A DNA stretch of 64,000 nucleotides. Source: Sphingobacterium bambusae. Its GTDB lineage: Bacteria > Bacteroidota > Bacteroidia > Sphingobacteriales > Sphingobacteriaceae. The stretch's first letter is position 1, and every line of letters begins with the position of its first letter. The notes below the pieces were generated by a model that was given only the letters and a program-made list of their open reading frames with translations, was not told the DNA's origin and ran no database searches. Below, in pieces: positions 24,055 to 34,058 of this stretch. The translations under genes were made by a program, and so were the position numbers. The stretch spans positions 4,464,001 through 4,528,000 of the forward strand of contig NZ_CP138332.1 of assembly GCF_033955345.1 (NCBI RefSeq). The letters are read 5' to 3'.

Positions 24055-26673
24055 ATGAATAATAAACAGATAAAGCAGCTGTCGCGCTTCGTGGGACTTG
24101 CCGTATTTTGTACTACGGCGTTCCAGTCCTGCGGCGTGGTGCCTGCATTTATATGGAAAAAGAAAGACGCCCAGATTGTGGCTGTGGCCGATAGTAGCAA
24201 GGATGAAAAGGGTGTAGCCTATCAAAAATTGATCAAAGACGCTCGTGTGGATTCGGGTATGTTCCACATCATCAGTAAAAAGGGAGAGTACTACTTTGAG
24301 ATACCCCGTACTGCATTGGACAAGGATTTCCTGATGATACACAAAATATCATCGGTGCCATTGGCCATAAACGAGGCTGGCGTCAATAAGGGGATGAACT
24401 TTGAGAACAAAGTGCTCCGCTTTAGCCTGAAAAAAGAAGGGAAGGAAGTTTGGGTAGGCGAGATCGATCCGAAGATTGAAGTGCCAAACCAAGATGCCAT
24501 CGCCAAATCGGTTTCCGATAACTACCGCTTATCCTACATCGAGTCATTTAAAGTAGAAAGCTACAATCGCGATTCATCCAGCGTAGTGATCAAAGTGAAC
24601 AAAGTATTCGATGGCACCGAAAAGAGCTTTGCGGACGTGTTTTCAAATTTGGGATTGGGGACTTCACCAAAGACATCGCTCTCTGGTATTGAACAGATAA
24701 AATCTTTTGACAACAACGTGGTGGTGCGATCGATGTACAGCACCAAGGTGACAGAAGGAAACGAATCCATACCGATTTCTATTGCCGTGACGACAAATAT
24801 CTACGCCCTGCCAGAACAGCCTATGGTGCCACGCTTTGCCGATCCGCGCGTAGGCTTTTTCAGTACTGAGCGCTGGTATTTTTCTGATAAACAACAGGAA
24901 CTTGATAAGCGTAATTTGGTAACGCGTTGGCGTCTAGAACCAAAGGAAGAGGATAAGGAACGTTACAGAAAAGGGGAGTTAGTGGAGCCTAAGAAGCCTA
25001 TCGTGTTTTATCTCGATCCGGCTACGCCAAAGCAATGGAGGAAGGAAATTATTGCGGGTGTGCACGATTGGCAGCAAGCTTTTGAAGCCGCTGGCTTTAA
25101 GAACGCTATAATTGCAAAGGAAGTGGCCGATACCACGGCTTTCGATCCGGATGATGCGAATGTATCGTCTATTGTGTATGCTGCGTCGGCACAGGCCAAT
25201 GCGATGGGACCTTCCGTGGTAGATCCGCGCTCGGGCGAGATTTTAGAGGCAGATGTTATTTGGTGGCATAACGTGATGACGATTTTGAACAGCTGGATGC
25301 GTATACAAACCGCTGTTGTGGATACAGCTGCACGTGGTAATGCTTTTTCCGAAGAAAAGATGGCGCATGCTATTCGTTTTGTGTCATCCCATGAAATAGG
25401 GCATACCTTAGGATTGATGCACAACATGGGGTCTTCGTCGAGCTTCCCCGTGGATTCGCTTCGCTCGCCATCCTTTACGGATCGTATGGGTGGTACAGCG
25501 ACGTCCATTATGGACTACGCCCGCTTCAACTACGTTGCGCAGCCCGAAGACGGCGTAAAGACAATTACACCTGTCATTGGCCTCTACGATAAGTATGCCA
25601 TTGCATGGGCTTACCGCTGGTATGATGTGAAGACACCTTGGGAGGAGCTGCCCACGCTACGTAAAGAAATAGAAAAGCACCAGCACGATCCGCATTACTG
25701 GTATGGTGAACAACAAGATGGTAAGAACATTATCGATCCGCGTTCCCAATCGGAAGATCTTGGCGATAACGCTATGCTGGCAGGAGCCTACGGACTACGT
25801 AATTTAAAACGTATCATGCCTCGTATTGTTGATTGGACAACCCGTTCGGGAGAGGACTACTACCGCGCGGGCAAGCTATATATGGGCGTTATTGGGCAAT
25901 GGTATACCTATGCCGACCATGTGATCAACAACATAGGCGGCATTTATTTGGAAAATCCCGTGTTGGGTGATCAAAAAGATGCTTATCGTCCGGTAGACCG
26001 AGCCAAGCAGATCGAGGCGCTAGGCTATGTAAAAGAGCAGGTATATCGTTTGCCGGAATGGCTCTTTGTGCCAGAGTTGATGACCAAAACGTTTCCATTG
26101 CGGGATAGCCCTATCGGTAGTTTCGAATATGCACCCTACAATTTGCAACGCGAATTTCAATATAGCTTGCTTTTCAGTTTGGTGAAAGATGAGCGTTTGC
26201 TAAGGATGATTGAGATGGAGCAACTGTTTGGCCGGAAACGGGCTTGGAGTGCTGAAGAATTTTTGCAGTCGGTGCGCGAGGAAGTATTCGCCTCGACTTT
26301 GAAAAAGCAGTCTTTGGATCTTCGCACACGTATGTTGCAACAAAACTATGTGGATGTATTGATGGTGTCGACCAATAAAGCCATGGAGAAAATAAACGAC
26401 AAGAAGCTTACCGATGTAGACCTATTCTTGCAACAGGCGCATCCGCATATTTGTGCCCTACATGGCTTAGGCGATGCAGCAAGACAGGCGCGCAATGTAC
26501 ATGTGGGCAGTATGGCCAGAACCTCCGATATGTTGATGTTGAAGCGGACGGAGCTCTTGGAAATCTATAAACTGTTGGATCGGGCACGACAAACTGGCGA
26601 TAAGGCTACAAAAGCGCATTACGAAGATCTCCTGATGCGCATAGCCGTGACATTGCCTATCGCAAAAAAATAA
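24055..26673 (+). CDS. Zinc-dependent metalloprotease, DUF5117/DUF5118-type lipoprotein
   Basis: An 872-residue protein with a lipobox-like 'AFQSC' at about residue 24, so it is probably lipid-anchored. The catalytic site is metzincin-like: HExxHxxGxxH at H446, E447, H450 and H456, followed by a Met-turn-like 'TSIMDYARFNY' (about 483). The N-terminal 350 residues match the DUF5118/DUF5117 pattern of Bacteroidota zinc proteases as I remember it. It lies 22 bases before a SusC gene and is surely co-transcribed. That suggests it cuts protein or peptide for uptake, which is inference. Confidence 0.9.
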   Translation: MNNKQIKQLSRFVGLAVFCTTAFQSCGVVPAFIWKKKDAQIVAVADSSKDEKGVAYQKLIKDARVDSGMFHIISKKGEYYFEIPRTALDKDFLMIHKISSVPLAINEAGVNKGMNFENKVLRFSLKKEGKEVWVGEIDPKIEVPNQDAIAKSVSDNYRLSYIESFKVESYNRDSSSVVIKVNKVFDGTEKSFADVFSNLGLGTSPKTSLSGIEQIKSFDNNVVVRSMYSTKVTEGNESIPISIAVTTNIYALPEQPMVPRFADPRVGFFSTERWYFSDKQQELDKRNLVTRWRLEPKEEDKERYRKGELVEPKKPIVFYLDPATPKQWRKEIIAGVHDWQQAFEAAGFKNAIIAKEVADTTAFDPDDANVSSIVYAASAQANAMGPSVVDPRSGEILEADVIWWHNVMTILNSWMRIQTAVVDTAARGNAFSEEKMAHAIRFVSSHEIGHTLGLMHNMGSSSSFPVDSLRSPSFTDRMGGTATSIMDYARFNYVAQPEDGVKTITPVIGLYDKYAIAWAYRWYDVKTPWEELPTLRKEIEKHQHDPHYWYGEQQDGKNIIDPRSQSEDLGDNAMLAGAYGLRNLKRIMPRIVDWTTRSGEDYYRAGKLYMGVIGQWYTYADHVINNIGGIYLENPVLGDQKDAYRPVDRAKQIEALGYVKEQVYRLPEWLFVPELMTKTFPLRDSPIGSFEYAPYNLQREFQYSLLFSLVKDERLLRMIEMEQLFGRKRAWSAEEFLQSVREEVFASTLKKQSLDLRTRMLQQNYVDVLMVSTNKAMEKINDKKLTDVDLFLQQAHPHICALHGLGDAARQARNVHVGSMARTSDMLMLKRTELLEIYKLLDRARQTGDKATKAHYEDLLMRIAVTLPIAKK

Positions 26674-26695
26674 AATTACTTAATACCTAACGTGA

Positions 26696-29600
26696 ATGAA
26701 TAGATTACTTATGCTGTTTGTGCTTTTTTGCTGCAACGTTGCTAGCGCACAAACAGCGACTCAACTGGAGGGACGCGTGTTGGACGCGACCACAAACAAA
26801 CCGATTATTGGTGCCACCATTATGGTGGAAAATACGGCAGTAGCTGAAGAGACTGGCGTCGCCGGACAGGTACAGCAGTCGGCACTGGGCGTTATCACGG
26901 ATGAAAAAGGCGCTTTCAGCTTAAACATTCCAAACGGCGTACGCTTTGTGACGGTATCGTTTATGGGCTACGAGAAGCTACGGGTGGCCGTCTATGCCGG
27001 GAGTAAAACGCTATTGCTACAACCCAGTGGCGAATCATTGGAAGAAGTGATTGTGACGGGTTATACCGATATCAAGAAAAGAAAAAATACGACAGCCTAC
27101 AACAAGATTGACATGGATAAAATCCAACAGGCTGGTGTGTCGAGTGTAGAGCAGATGTTGGAGGGACAGGTTGCTGGTATGCAGTTCTCTAATTTAAGTG
27201 GCGGCCCCAACGGCATGTCGCAGATCCGTATTCGTGGTACAGTGTCCATGAACGGCACGCAAGATCCGTTATGGGTGTTGGATGGACTGCCAATAGAGGG
27301 GACAGCGATGCCCAACCGCTTGGATAAAGACAATATCAACGACCTTCGCAATTTGCCTATCGCGGGATTGAACCCCGATGATATACAGGATATAACCGTT
27401 TTGAAAGATGCCGCAGCAACTTCTATTTACGGTGCCCGCGCGGCAAATGGGGTGATCGTGATCACGACGAAACGCGGTAAGAGTGGCCCCGCGCAGGTGA
27501 ATGTTTCTGCAAATAGCTTTATCGCGGAGCGCCCCGATTTTAGTCGCTTGAATCTTATGAATGCCTCGCAGAAAGTAGATTTCGAATTGGCGATGGCTGG
27601 TCGTTCTGATTTGGATTACCGTGCGGGAAAAGGTGCTATAGCACGCTTGTTGACCGCCGGCAATGAATGGGATGCCTTTCGCAATGGCGGACTATCGGCA
27701 CTTTCATCGACAACGCAGGAATCTATTCTTGCACTGCGTAACCAAAACCATAGCTGGGGTGAATCCCTGTTTCGCCAATCGGTGAACCAGCAGTATTCCG
27801 CTTCGATCTCTGGCGGTACAGAAGGACACCGCTACTATATTTCGGGCGGCTTCTACGACGAGAAGGGCAGCGTATACAATGTGGATATGAAACGCTACAC
27901 CTTGACCTTTAACAATGATTTTCGGATCAATAGCCGTTTTAAAGGCGGACTTAATCTTTTGGGATCGGCAACGAATCGCCAAAATCCGGTTCAAGATGCA
28001 GATGGTTTTAACAATCCAACGTATTACGCCCGTACAGCGAATCCCTATCTACAGATTCGGGACGCTAATGACGCTTTTATCTATGATCCAGATATCGAAG
28101 GTGCGGAGGCTGACGCGGTCTATATTCCTTTCAACGCGATCGAAGAGCGAGAAAACACGCGCTACACATTGGCCAACAAAAGTTTGAAAGCGATTACCTA
28201 TCTGCAATATGATATCTTGCACAACTTATCCTTGCGCACCGAATTGGGCATGCAGTTGGAAGAAATTGGCACCGAGCGGTACCGTGATCAGGAATCCTAC
28301 AGTGCACGAAAATTACGTCAGACCACACGTTACTACGATTCGTCGACGAAAACTTATAAGTATTTTCTTCCAGAGGGCGGCATTATTGAAAATACCCATA
28401 ACAGCGGCTTTCAATATAACTGGAAATCCTTCTTAACCTATACGAAGGAATGGACATCGAAGCATGAGCTGGAACTGATGGGCGGAACGGAGCTTCGACA
28501 TTCAAATAACAGTATGATCGCAACGAAAGGTTTTGGCTACAATCCGGTGACCTTAACAACGCAGACTATTCTTTTTCCGAATAGTAACAACCTCAATAAT
28601 GCAAACTTTAGGCCCTACGCAAAAACTATAGGCGAGACGTCGTTTGCATCGTTTTACGCAAATGGTACCTACACCTTCGACAAGAAATATAATGTATATG
28701 GTAGCATCCGATACGATGGCTCTAATATGTTTGGTGTAGATCCCAAATATCGGTTTTTGCCCATATGGTCTTTATCAGGCTCTTGGATAGCTTCCGAGGA
28801 AGAATTTATCAAGGCCATTCCAACCATTTCTAATTTGCGCCTGCGTGCCTCATATGGTGTACAAGGGAATATCGACCGGAATACCTATCCTTTTATTGTT
28901 GGAAGCTACAGCACCGGCTCGTTGTTGCCCGGCACCAACGAGCAGACCATTGTTGTGAATACTCCTGCTAACGATAAACTACGCTGGGAGAAAACGCAAT
29001 CTTGGAATGCGGGAATCGATCTTGGATTATGGAAGGATCGTCTAAATATTACCGTAGACTATTACAAGCGTCAAAGTTCAGATGTTATCGGCAACAGCCA
29101 GTTAGCATTGGAAAATGGGTTTGAAGATGTAAGTCGCAACTGGGCGGGAATCAGCAACGAAGGGGTAGAACTGACTATTTCCAGTCGAAATGTGGAGACT
29201 ACTCGTTTCCGCTGGAGCACCGACTTTAATATTGCGCACAACAGCAATAAGTTGACCAAGGTGTTGGCCAATCCAAAATCCTATGTGTTGGACAACCAAG
29301 AAGGCTACCCTGTCAATTCGCTCTTTGTGCTACAAACGGCAGGTCTAGACGCCCATGGGCTGGTGCAATTCAAAGGTGCTGACGGCAACCCTATCGCCTT
29401 TGAACAATATTACGGACTGTATGATCCATGGGCAGATTTCCTGCCAGGCTACATGGTGGCAAATAATTTGACCCCAGCCGATTACCGCAGTAAGTTTAAG
29501 TATATGGGCAATATGGATCCGCGCTTCATCGGTGGGATGACCAACCGGTTTAAGCTAGATGCCTTTGATCTTGCCGTTTCTGCGGCCGTCAATCTCGAAA

Positions 29601-30034
29601 AATGGGTGCGTAGAACGCTTTCATACAATCCTGCGCAGGTGGACCGTGGCTCAAACCAATATACGGAACTTTTCGATGCCCTTGACGGTTCGCAATTGCC
29701 TGCCATTGGCAGCAATAATATCGAGCTTAACGAGCGCTGGATGGCTTACAGCTGGATGAATGGTAATGACCCTGTAAACTCCGTTAGGTATTACGATATC
29801 TGGGCAAAGAAGATGAGCTATGTGCGCATCAACAGCATTCGCCTTGGCTACACCTTGCCGTCTAAGATCGGCAAACGCATTGGGGCGAGCAATGTGCGTT
29901 TTAATGTAGAAGGCCGGAATCTATTCGTCTTCGGTACCGACTACGACGGGTTCTTTGATCCGGAGACCTATGGCGACTTATATGCGCAGCCGATTACAAA
30001 GTCGTTTACATTTGGTGTTTCCGCTCGTTTTTAA
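26696..30034 (+). CDS. SusC/RagA-type TonB-dependent receptor (protease operon)
   Basis: A complete 1112-residue receptor. Signal peptide about 1-19; carboxypeptidase-regulatory-like domain about 22-112, with an insertion of about 15 residues ('VAEETGVAGQVQQSA'); TonB-box region 'EEVIVTGYT' about 116; plug about 125-255 with 'LWVLDGLPIEG' and 'ITVLKDAAATSIYGARAANGV'; barrel to the C-terminal 'FTFGVSARF'. It is flanked by a metalloprotease upstream and SusD downstream, pointing to a peptide- or protein-derived cargo. Confidence 0.95.
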   Translation: MNRLLMLFVLFCCNVASAQTATQLEGRVLDATTNKPIIGATIMVENTAVAEETGVAGQVQQSALGVITDEKGAFSLNIPNGVRFVTVSFMGYEKLRVAVYAGSKTLLLQPSGESLEEVIVTGYTDIKKRKNTTAYNKIDMDKIQQAGVSSVEQMLEGQVAGMQFSNLSGGPNGMSQIRIRGTVSMNGTQDPLWVLDGLPIEGTAMPNRLDKDNINDLRNLPIAGLNPDDIQDITVLKDAAATSIYGARAANGVIVITTKRGKSGPAQVNVSANSFIAERPDFSRLNLMNASQKVDFELAMAGRSDLDYRAGKGAIARLLTAGNEWDAFRNGGLSALSSTTQESILALRNQNHSWGESLFRQSVNQQYSASISGGTEGHRYYISGGFYDEKGSVYNVDMKRYTLTFNNDFRINSRFKGGLNLLGSATNRQNPVQDADGFNNPTYYARTANPYLQIRDANDAFIYDPDIEGAEADAVYIPFNAIEERENTRYTLANKSLKAITYLQYDILHNLSLRTELGMQLEEIGTERYRDQESYSARKLRQTTRYYDSSTKTYKYFLPEGGIIENTHNSGFQYNWKSFLTYTKEWTSKHELELMGGTELRHSNNSMIATKGFGYNPVTLTTQTILFPNSNNLNNANFRPYAKTIGETSFASFYANGTYTFDKKYNVYGSIRYDGSNMFGVDPKYRFLPIWSLSGSWIASEEEFIKAIPTISNLRLRASYGVQGNIDRNTYPFIVGSYSTGSLLPGTNEQTIVVNTPANDKLRWEKTQSWNAGIDLGLWKDRLNITVDYYKRQSSDVIGNSQLALENGFEDVSRNWAGISNEGVELTISSRNVETTRFRWSTDFNIAHNSNKLTKVLANPKSYVLDNQEGYPVNSLFVLQTAGLDAHGLVQFKGADGNPIAFEQYYGLYDPWADFLPGYMVANNLTPADYRSKFKYMGNMDPRFIGGMTNRFKLDAFDLAVSAAVNLEKWVRRTLSYNPAQVDRGSNQYTELFDALDGSQLPAIGSNNIELNERWMAYSWMNGNDPVNSVRYYDIWAKKMSYVRINSIRLGYTLPSKIGKRIGASNVRFNVEGRNLFVFGTDYDGFFDPETYGDLYAQPITKSFTFGVSARF

Positions 30035-30052
30035 TCTTTAGCATTGCATAAC

Positions 30053-31366
30053 ATGAAAAAAAATAGTTTATATATAATTTTACTAGCCGTGGGCGCCTTG
30101 TTTTCCGCTTGCGATAAGTATTTGGATATACAGCCGGTGGGTACTGTAGTACCCAGTACAGAAGCAGACTTCCGAGCTTTGTTGACAAGTGGATACACCA
30201 ACTTTCCAACACATAAGGCGCTGCTTAACCTACGCACAGATGAATTATTGTTGGACGAATATTCTACGGATTTCCCCGAATTGAAGGATATCTATCTGTG
30301 GAACGATCAGAACCCGGATCCCGTGACGCGTGCCTACCCTTGGGTAGATTTCTACAAAAGTATCTTCTACGCCAACCATATTCTCGAGGAAATGGATGCC
30401 AAAATAGGGGTCACTGCGGAAACCAAGCAGATCAAGGCGGAAGCGCTGTTGTTGCGTGCCTATGCTCATTTCGAGTTGCTGAATTGCTATGCTGAACAAT
30501 TCAGCGAAGCTAATAAAGCTATTCCGCTCGCAGATCATATTGATCTTGAACAGCGCTTTCGGCCTGCAACGATAGCGGAAACTTATGCGTTGATTCTTAC
30601 TGATATCGCTAATGCACAAGAACTGATGCAGGTAGAGGATCAGCCTGCCATGTATAAATATCGCTTTAGCAAGCGGGCGCTACACGCTTTCAAATCGAGG
30701 GTGCATTTGTATCGTGAAGAATGGGAGCTTGCACGGCAGGAAGCAGCGGTGGCATTGGCCATCAACAATAAATTGGTTGATCTTAATCAGGACGCCGCAT
30801 TGCTTCCGAGCGATTTTGAGTCGGTTGAGGCCATTATGGCGCTGGATGCGGTGGGAGTATCGTTCGTTTCTACAAGTTCTTATATTGCGCCGACACTATT
30901 GTCTAGCTATGACCAAGCCAATGACAAGCGATTCACACGCTATTTTGCTAAAGCTGGTAGCAATTACGTTTCAAGTAAAGGTGGTAACGATCGCTATAAC
31001 GTCAGCTTCCGTAATGGCGAACTGTACCTCATTATAGCAGAAGCCAGTTTACAGCTGAACCGTAAGCAGGAAGCCGTGGACGCTTTGGGCACGCTGTTGA
31101 AAAATCGCTTAACGGCATCGGCTTTTTCTGCGCAAGAGTTGGCTATGGCCACTATGGATCGCGCCGCATTGCTGACCTTTGTGAAAGCGGAGCGCAAACG
31201 CGAGCTAGCCCTGGAAGGTTTACGTTGGTATGATTTGAAGCGAGGTGATCGTCCACGGATTGTACACCAAATTTTTGGACAAGAGCAAGTTTTAGAACAA
31301 CAGGATCCTCGCTATATTATTCGCTATCCACAAGAAGCTATCGATAATAACCCTGAGCTGTTGTAA
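30053..31366 (+). CDS. SusD/RagB-family lipoprotein (protease operon)
   Basis: A 437-residue lipoprotein. ATG at 30053 is preferred over an upstream TTG at 30044, since it directly precedes 'KKNSLYIILLAVGALFSAC' with the lipidated Cys at residue 20. SusD marks include 'AEALLLRAYAHFELLNCYAEQF' and the C-terminal 'ERKRELALEGLRWYDLKR'. It is shorter than most SusD proteins of glycan loci, as is common for peptide-type pairs. It is the last gene before a terminator. Confidence 0.93.
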   Translation: MKKNSLYIILLAVGALFSACDKYLDIQPVGTVVPSTEADFRALLTSGYTNFPTHKALLNLRTDELLLDEYSTDFPELKDIYLWNDQNPDPVTRAYPWVDFYKSIFYANHILEEMDAKIGVTAETKQIKAEALLLRAYAHFELLNCYAEQFSEANKAIPLADHIDLEQRFRPATIAETYALILTDIANAQELMQVEDQPAMYKYRFSKRALHAFKSRVHLYREEWELARQEAAVALAINNKLVDLNQDAALLPSDFESVEAIMALDAVGVSFVSTSSYIAPTLLSSYDQANDKRFTRYFAKAGSNYVSSKGGNDRYNVSFRNGELYLIIAEASLQLNRKQEAVDALGTLLKNRLTASAFSAQELAMATMDRAALLTFVKAERKRELALEGLRWYDLKRGDRPRIVHQIFGQEQVLEQQDPRYIIRYPQEAIDNNPELL

Positions 31367-31390
31367 GAAGAACGGATTCTGCATGATACA

Positions 31391-31427
31391 TCCTCTTTTC
31401 ATTCGTTGAAAAGAGGATTTTTTTTTA
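31391..31427 (+). terminator. Intrinsic terminator between SusD and the LytTR regulator gene
   Basis: A perfect 10-bp stem (31391-31400 with 31408-31417), a 7-base loop, then about nine T residues. The regulator ATG follows only 11 bases later, so the regulator needs read-through or its own promoter. Confidence 0.9.
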
Positions 31428-31437
31428 CTTTCACAGC

Positions 31438-32157
31438 ATGGTATGGCATATACTGATCGTAGAGGATGAAGACTGGGCTTGGGAGAGCCTGCGGGATATG
31501 CTATCGCAACTATTGCCCCATAATATTGTTCCCCAGCTTACGCACCTTAGTACCGTGCGGGAGGCTGCAAGCTGGCTAGAAAAGAATAAAGTCGACTTGA
31601 TTTTTATGGACGTGCATTTGGCCGATGGACTGAGCCTCGATATCTTCAAACAGGTGCAGGTAAAGGCTCCTGTGATCTTCACCACGGCCTATGAAAACTA
31701 TGCGTTTGATGCTTTTCAGCATCAAGGATATGCCTACCTACTGAAGCCTTATGATATCGATGATCTTGAAAAAGCCTTGCTTAAGGTTCGGTCTCTACTG
31801 CCGCAGGAGTCGCCAACCTATAAAAATCGCTTCTTGGTAAAATACGGCATTCATTTGAAGTCCTTATCCGTAAACGACATCGCCTATTTTATGGCGGAAG
31901 ATAAAACGCTTTACGCCGTGGAGAAAGATGGCCATGCCTATATCATCGAAGAATCGTTGATGGGGTTGGTCGGTAAACTTGATCCGGAGATGTTCTTCCA
32001 AATAAACCGGAAGTTTGTGATTCAAATTAATGCCATTCGCTCCATGCTAAAGATAAGTCGAGGACGTGTCAAATTGGAACTGCAGCCAGCAACAACCGTA
32101 GAGGTAATCGTCAGCGGGGATCGCTCGCAGCATTTTCAGCTGTGGTTGGATAAGTAG
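31438..32157 (+). CDS. LytTR-family response regulator
   Basis: A 239-residue regulator with an N-terminal receiver domain (about 1-118) carrying the acidic pair 'EDED' at about 7-10, phospho-acceptor D58 in 'LIFMDVH' and Lys in 'LLKPYD'. A C-terminal LytTR DNA-binding domain (about 135-239) has 'DIAYFMAEDKTLYAV' and 'FFQINRKFVIQINAI'. It is the natural partner of the LytS kinase at 22532; the pair brackets a protease-SusC-SusD operon. TACTTTCA at 31426-31433, next to the ATG, is a weak promoter candidate. Confidence 0.93.
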   Translation: MVWHILIVEDEDWAWESLRDMLSQLLPHNIVPQLTHLSTVREAASWLEKNKVDLIFMDVHLADGLSLDIFKQVQVKAPVIFTTAYENYAFDAFQHQGYAYLLKPYDIDDLEKALLKVRSLLPQESPTYKNRFLVKYGIHLKSLSVNDIAYFMAEDKTLYAVEKDGHAYIIEESLMGLVGKLDPEMFFQINRKFVIQINAIRSMLKISRGRVKLELQPATTVEVIVSGDRSQHFQLWLDK

Positions 32158-32191
32158 TTATTATCTGTATCGTCTTGAGCAATTTCTTAGG

Positions 32192-33199
32192 TTATCCACC
32201 TTTATTATCTTGTTGTTTTAGTTGGATTTCATCCAAATATCCTTTTATGAGCTGGATAACCAGCTTCTCGTCGGTTAGCGGTACATAATGGGCGCTGTTT
32301 TTAGCGATAACTTGCTTGCTACGGCTTGATAAATGTAACAGATCTTCTTGTCCGCTGCGGTGTATTGCTAGGTATTCATCGCCGAGGCTGCCGTCACCTA
32401 GAAAGTTGGCGCCTTGTGGATAGGCTCCAGTTACAATGGCGAGCGGGATGTCGGCAAATGAATCTATCTGCGCCGCTTCAATAAACATAGCATCATCATC
32501 TCGTCCCTCTTGCAGCACCGTTTTATAGGACCTGTAAAAATAGTCGACGATATGTTTATTCATAGCATGATCGGCGGGTAGATCGGCGATGAAGGGATTG
32601 ATCGAAAAATAGCTGCGTGCGAGCCCCGTCTCGACCAAGGTGCCAACCAGCCAAATAGGTGGCACAATCAGGTATTTCTTTAGCTCCTCCGATGATCGTT
32701 CGATTTGCTTCGGATGAGAAACATCCAAGAATATGACTGCTGCAATATCTTGTTGGTGTTTTCGGATAAAAGGCCTTAACGTAATGCCGGCAAGCGAATG
32801 GCCAACCAAAATATAGGGCTTTGGACAGTTGGTTTTCTCCAGAAGCTGTTCAAGCTCCTCTGTCATGCTCGTTAGCGTTTTTGGCGCCGCTGTCGCTCCG
32901 CTCCACTGCAATCCCGATTTGTCATAGGCTATCGTGCTGCTGAATTTGGAGATGGAGTCTTGGATCTGTTCCCAAATTTTATGGTCGCCCCCCATACCAG
33001 ATTGAAAAACAACTGTCGGACCACCTACGCCTTTTTGTATAAAAAACGTCTTAACACCATCAATATCAACAAATGATGCCTCATCAGGCTTTTTACTGTT
33101 AAAATAGATCTGTGATATTTGTTCGTAACAGATACCAATAAATAGCAATACGATCAATGTTATGCCAATAACTTTTACGATTCGCTTGAAAATCCGCAT
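32192..33199 (-). CDS. Membrane-anchored alpha/beta-hydrolase
   Basis: A 335-residue protein with one N-terminal membrane segment (about 9-25). The alpha/beta-hydrolase core shows 'VVFQSGMGGDHKIW' (oxyanion region), the nucleophile elbow 'LVGHSLAGIT' (about 131-140), and 'AKNSAHYVPL' as the likely catalytic His region. The active site should face the periplasm. The substrate is unknown. It converges on the LytTR regulator gene with only 34 bases between them. Confidence 0.85.
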   Translation of the reverse strand: MRIFKRIVKVIGITLIVLLFIGICYEQISQIYFNSKKPDEASFVDIDGVKTFFIQKGVGGPTVVFQSGMGGDHKIWEQIQDSISKFSSTIAYDKSGLQWSGATAAPKTLTSMTEELEQLLEKTNCPKPYILVGHSLAGITLRPFIRKHQQDIAAVIFLDVSHPKQIERSSEELKKYLIVPPIWLVGTLVETGLARSYFSINPFIADLPADHAMNKHIVDYFYRSYKTVLQEGRDDDAMFIEAAQIDSFADIPLAIVTGAYPQGANFLGDGSLGDEYLAIHRSGQEDLLHLSSRSKQVIAKNSAHYVPLTDEKLVIQLIKGYLDEIQLKQQDNKGG

Positions 33200-33270
33200 A
33201 ATACACCTTTTTATTTAGAATGATTACAAATAAAAGTTATTTTTTAGCAAGATGCAAATGTCTTCGAAAC

Positions 33271-33333
33271 GGGCGCTACATAGTAGCCCTTCAAAACCCA
33301 TTTTGTAAACAGTCTTTGTGCACCCATAATGGG
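33271..33333. other. Small inverted repeats between two minus-strand genes
   Basis: A near-perfect hairpin at 33271-33289 (GCTAC/GTAGC with GG/CC flanks) and a CCCAT-a-ATGGG palindrome at 33323-33333. They lie between the DinB-like gene and the hydrolase. Without a T run, a terminator role is uncertain. Confidence 0.35.
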
Positions 33334-33363
33334 GTTAGTAGTCAATTTCAGCTGTCCTTAGCT

Positions 33364-33831
33364 TTACCCTAGTAGTTTTCGTAGTAAAACAATTTGGCCC
33401 AAGTGATAGTAGCTATGTTCCAATACGCCTTCTATATTACGCAGGTAGTTTCCATACCTCTCATCGAAAAAAGGCTTTTTCCATTGTTCATCTTCAAAAT
33501 TTTCTATTTCGTTGGCAAATTTTTCGGCATGAACAAATAGCTTTTCGCGAAGACCATTCCAATCGCTAGCCGAAGCAATAGGGGGAAGATCGAAACTGAA
33601 TTTATCTAGGATGGTCAGTTCACCGGTTTTGAAGGCTTGAAGAATACCCTCTAGGTAGTAATTGATATGAAAAGTAAGCGCAGCAATGCTGTTTAATTGG
33701 TCGATTTGCTGTGTTGCCTGCCGCCAATCTACAAGGCTAAGCGCTGCTTTGTAATTACTGTTGGCAATGAATGTTCCGCTGAGGAAAACTTCGCGGATCC
33801 TGTCTGCTAAATCTCTTGATAGCGTTTCCAT
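33364..33831 (-). CDS. DinB-like protein
   Basis: A 155-residue four-helix protein of the DinB/DUF1572 type, counted from the ATG at 33831. The frame is open up to 33948, but the extra 39 residues do not resemble the family. Metal-ligand candidates are the His in 'ALTFHINYYLEG' and the pair in 'VLEHSYYHLGQIVLLRKLL', which matches the family's HxxYHxGQ pattern. The function is unknown. It is a distant paralogue of the gene at 8612. Confidence 0.72.
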   Translation of the reverse strand: METLSRDLADRIREVFLSGTFIANSNYKAALSLVDWRQATQQIDQLNSIAALTFHINYYLEGILQAFKTGELTILDKFSFDLPPIASASDWNGLREKLFVHAEKFANEIENFEDEQWKKPFFDERYGNYLRNIEGVLEHSYYHLGQIVLLRKLLG

Positions 33832-33969
33832 GTTTGTAATTATTCTGTTTACTATTAGTTCTTTTATCGGTGAAACAATCCAAAAGCGATGTTGTTTACA
33901 TGAATCTACAGAGGCAGTGATCGACTTTTGAAATGTGTAGTAGTTCATTATGATGTGATTTTATTTTTT

Positions 33970-33977
33970 TACATTTG
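33970..33977 (+). promoter_or_regulatory. Putative -7 promoter element for the porin-like gene
   Basis: TACATTTG, a perfect TAnnTTTG, about 80 bases before the ATG at 34059. No TTG at the usual distance. Confidence 0.45.
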
Positions 33978-34058
33978 TGCATAAATTATTCAATCGATGA
34001 TGCTGTATGTTTCGGCATACAATCGATGATTATTAACCTTTACGTTTTACAAATCAAC

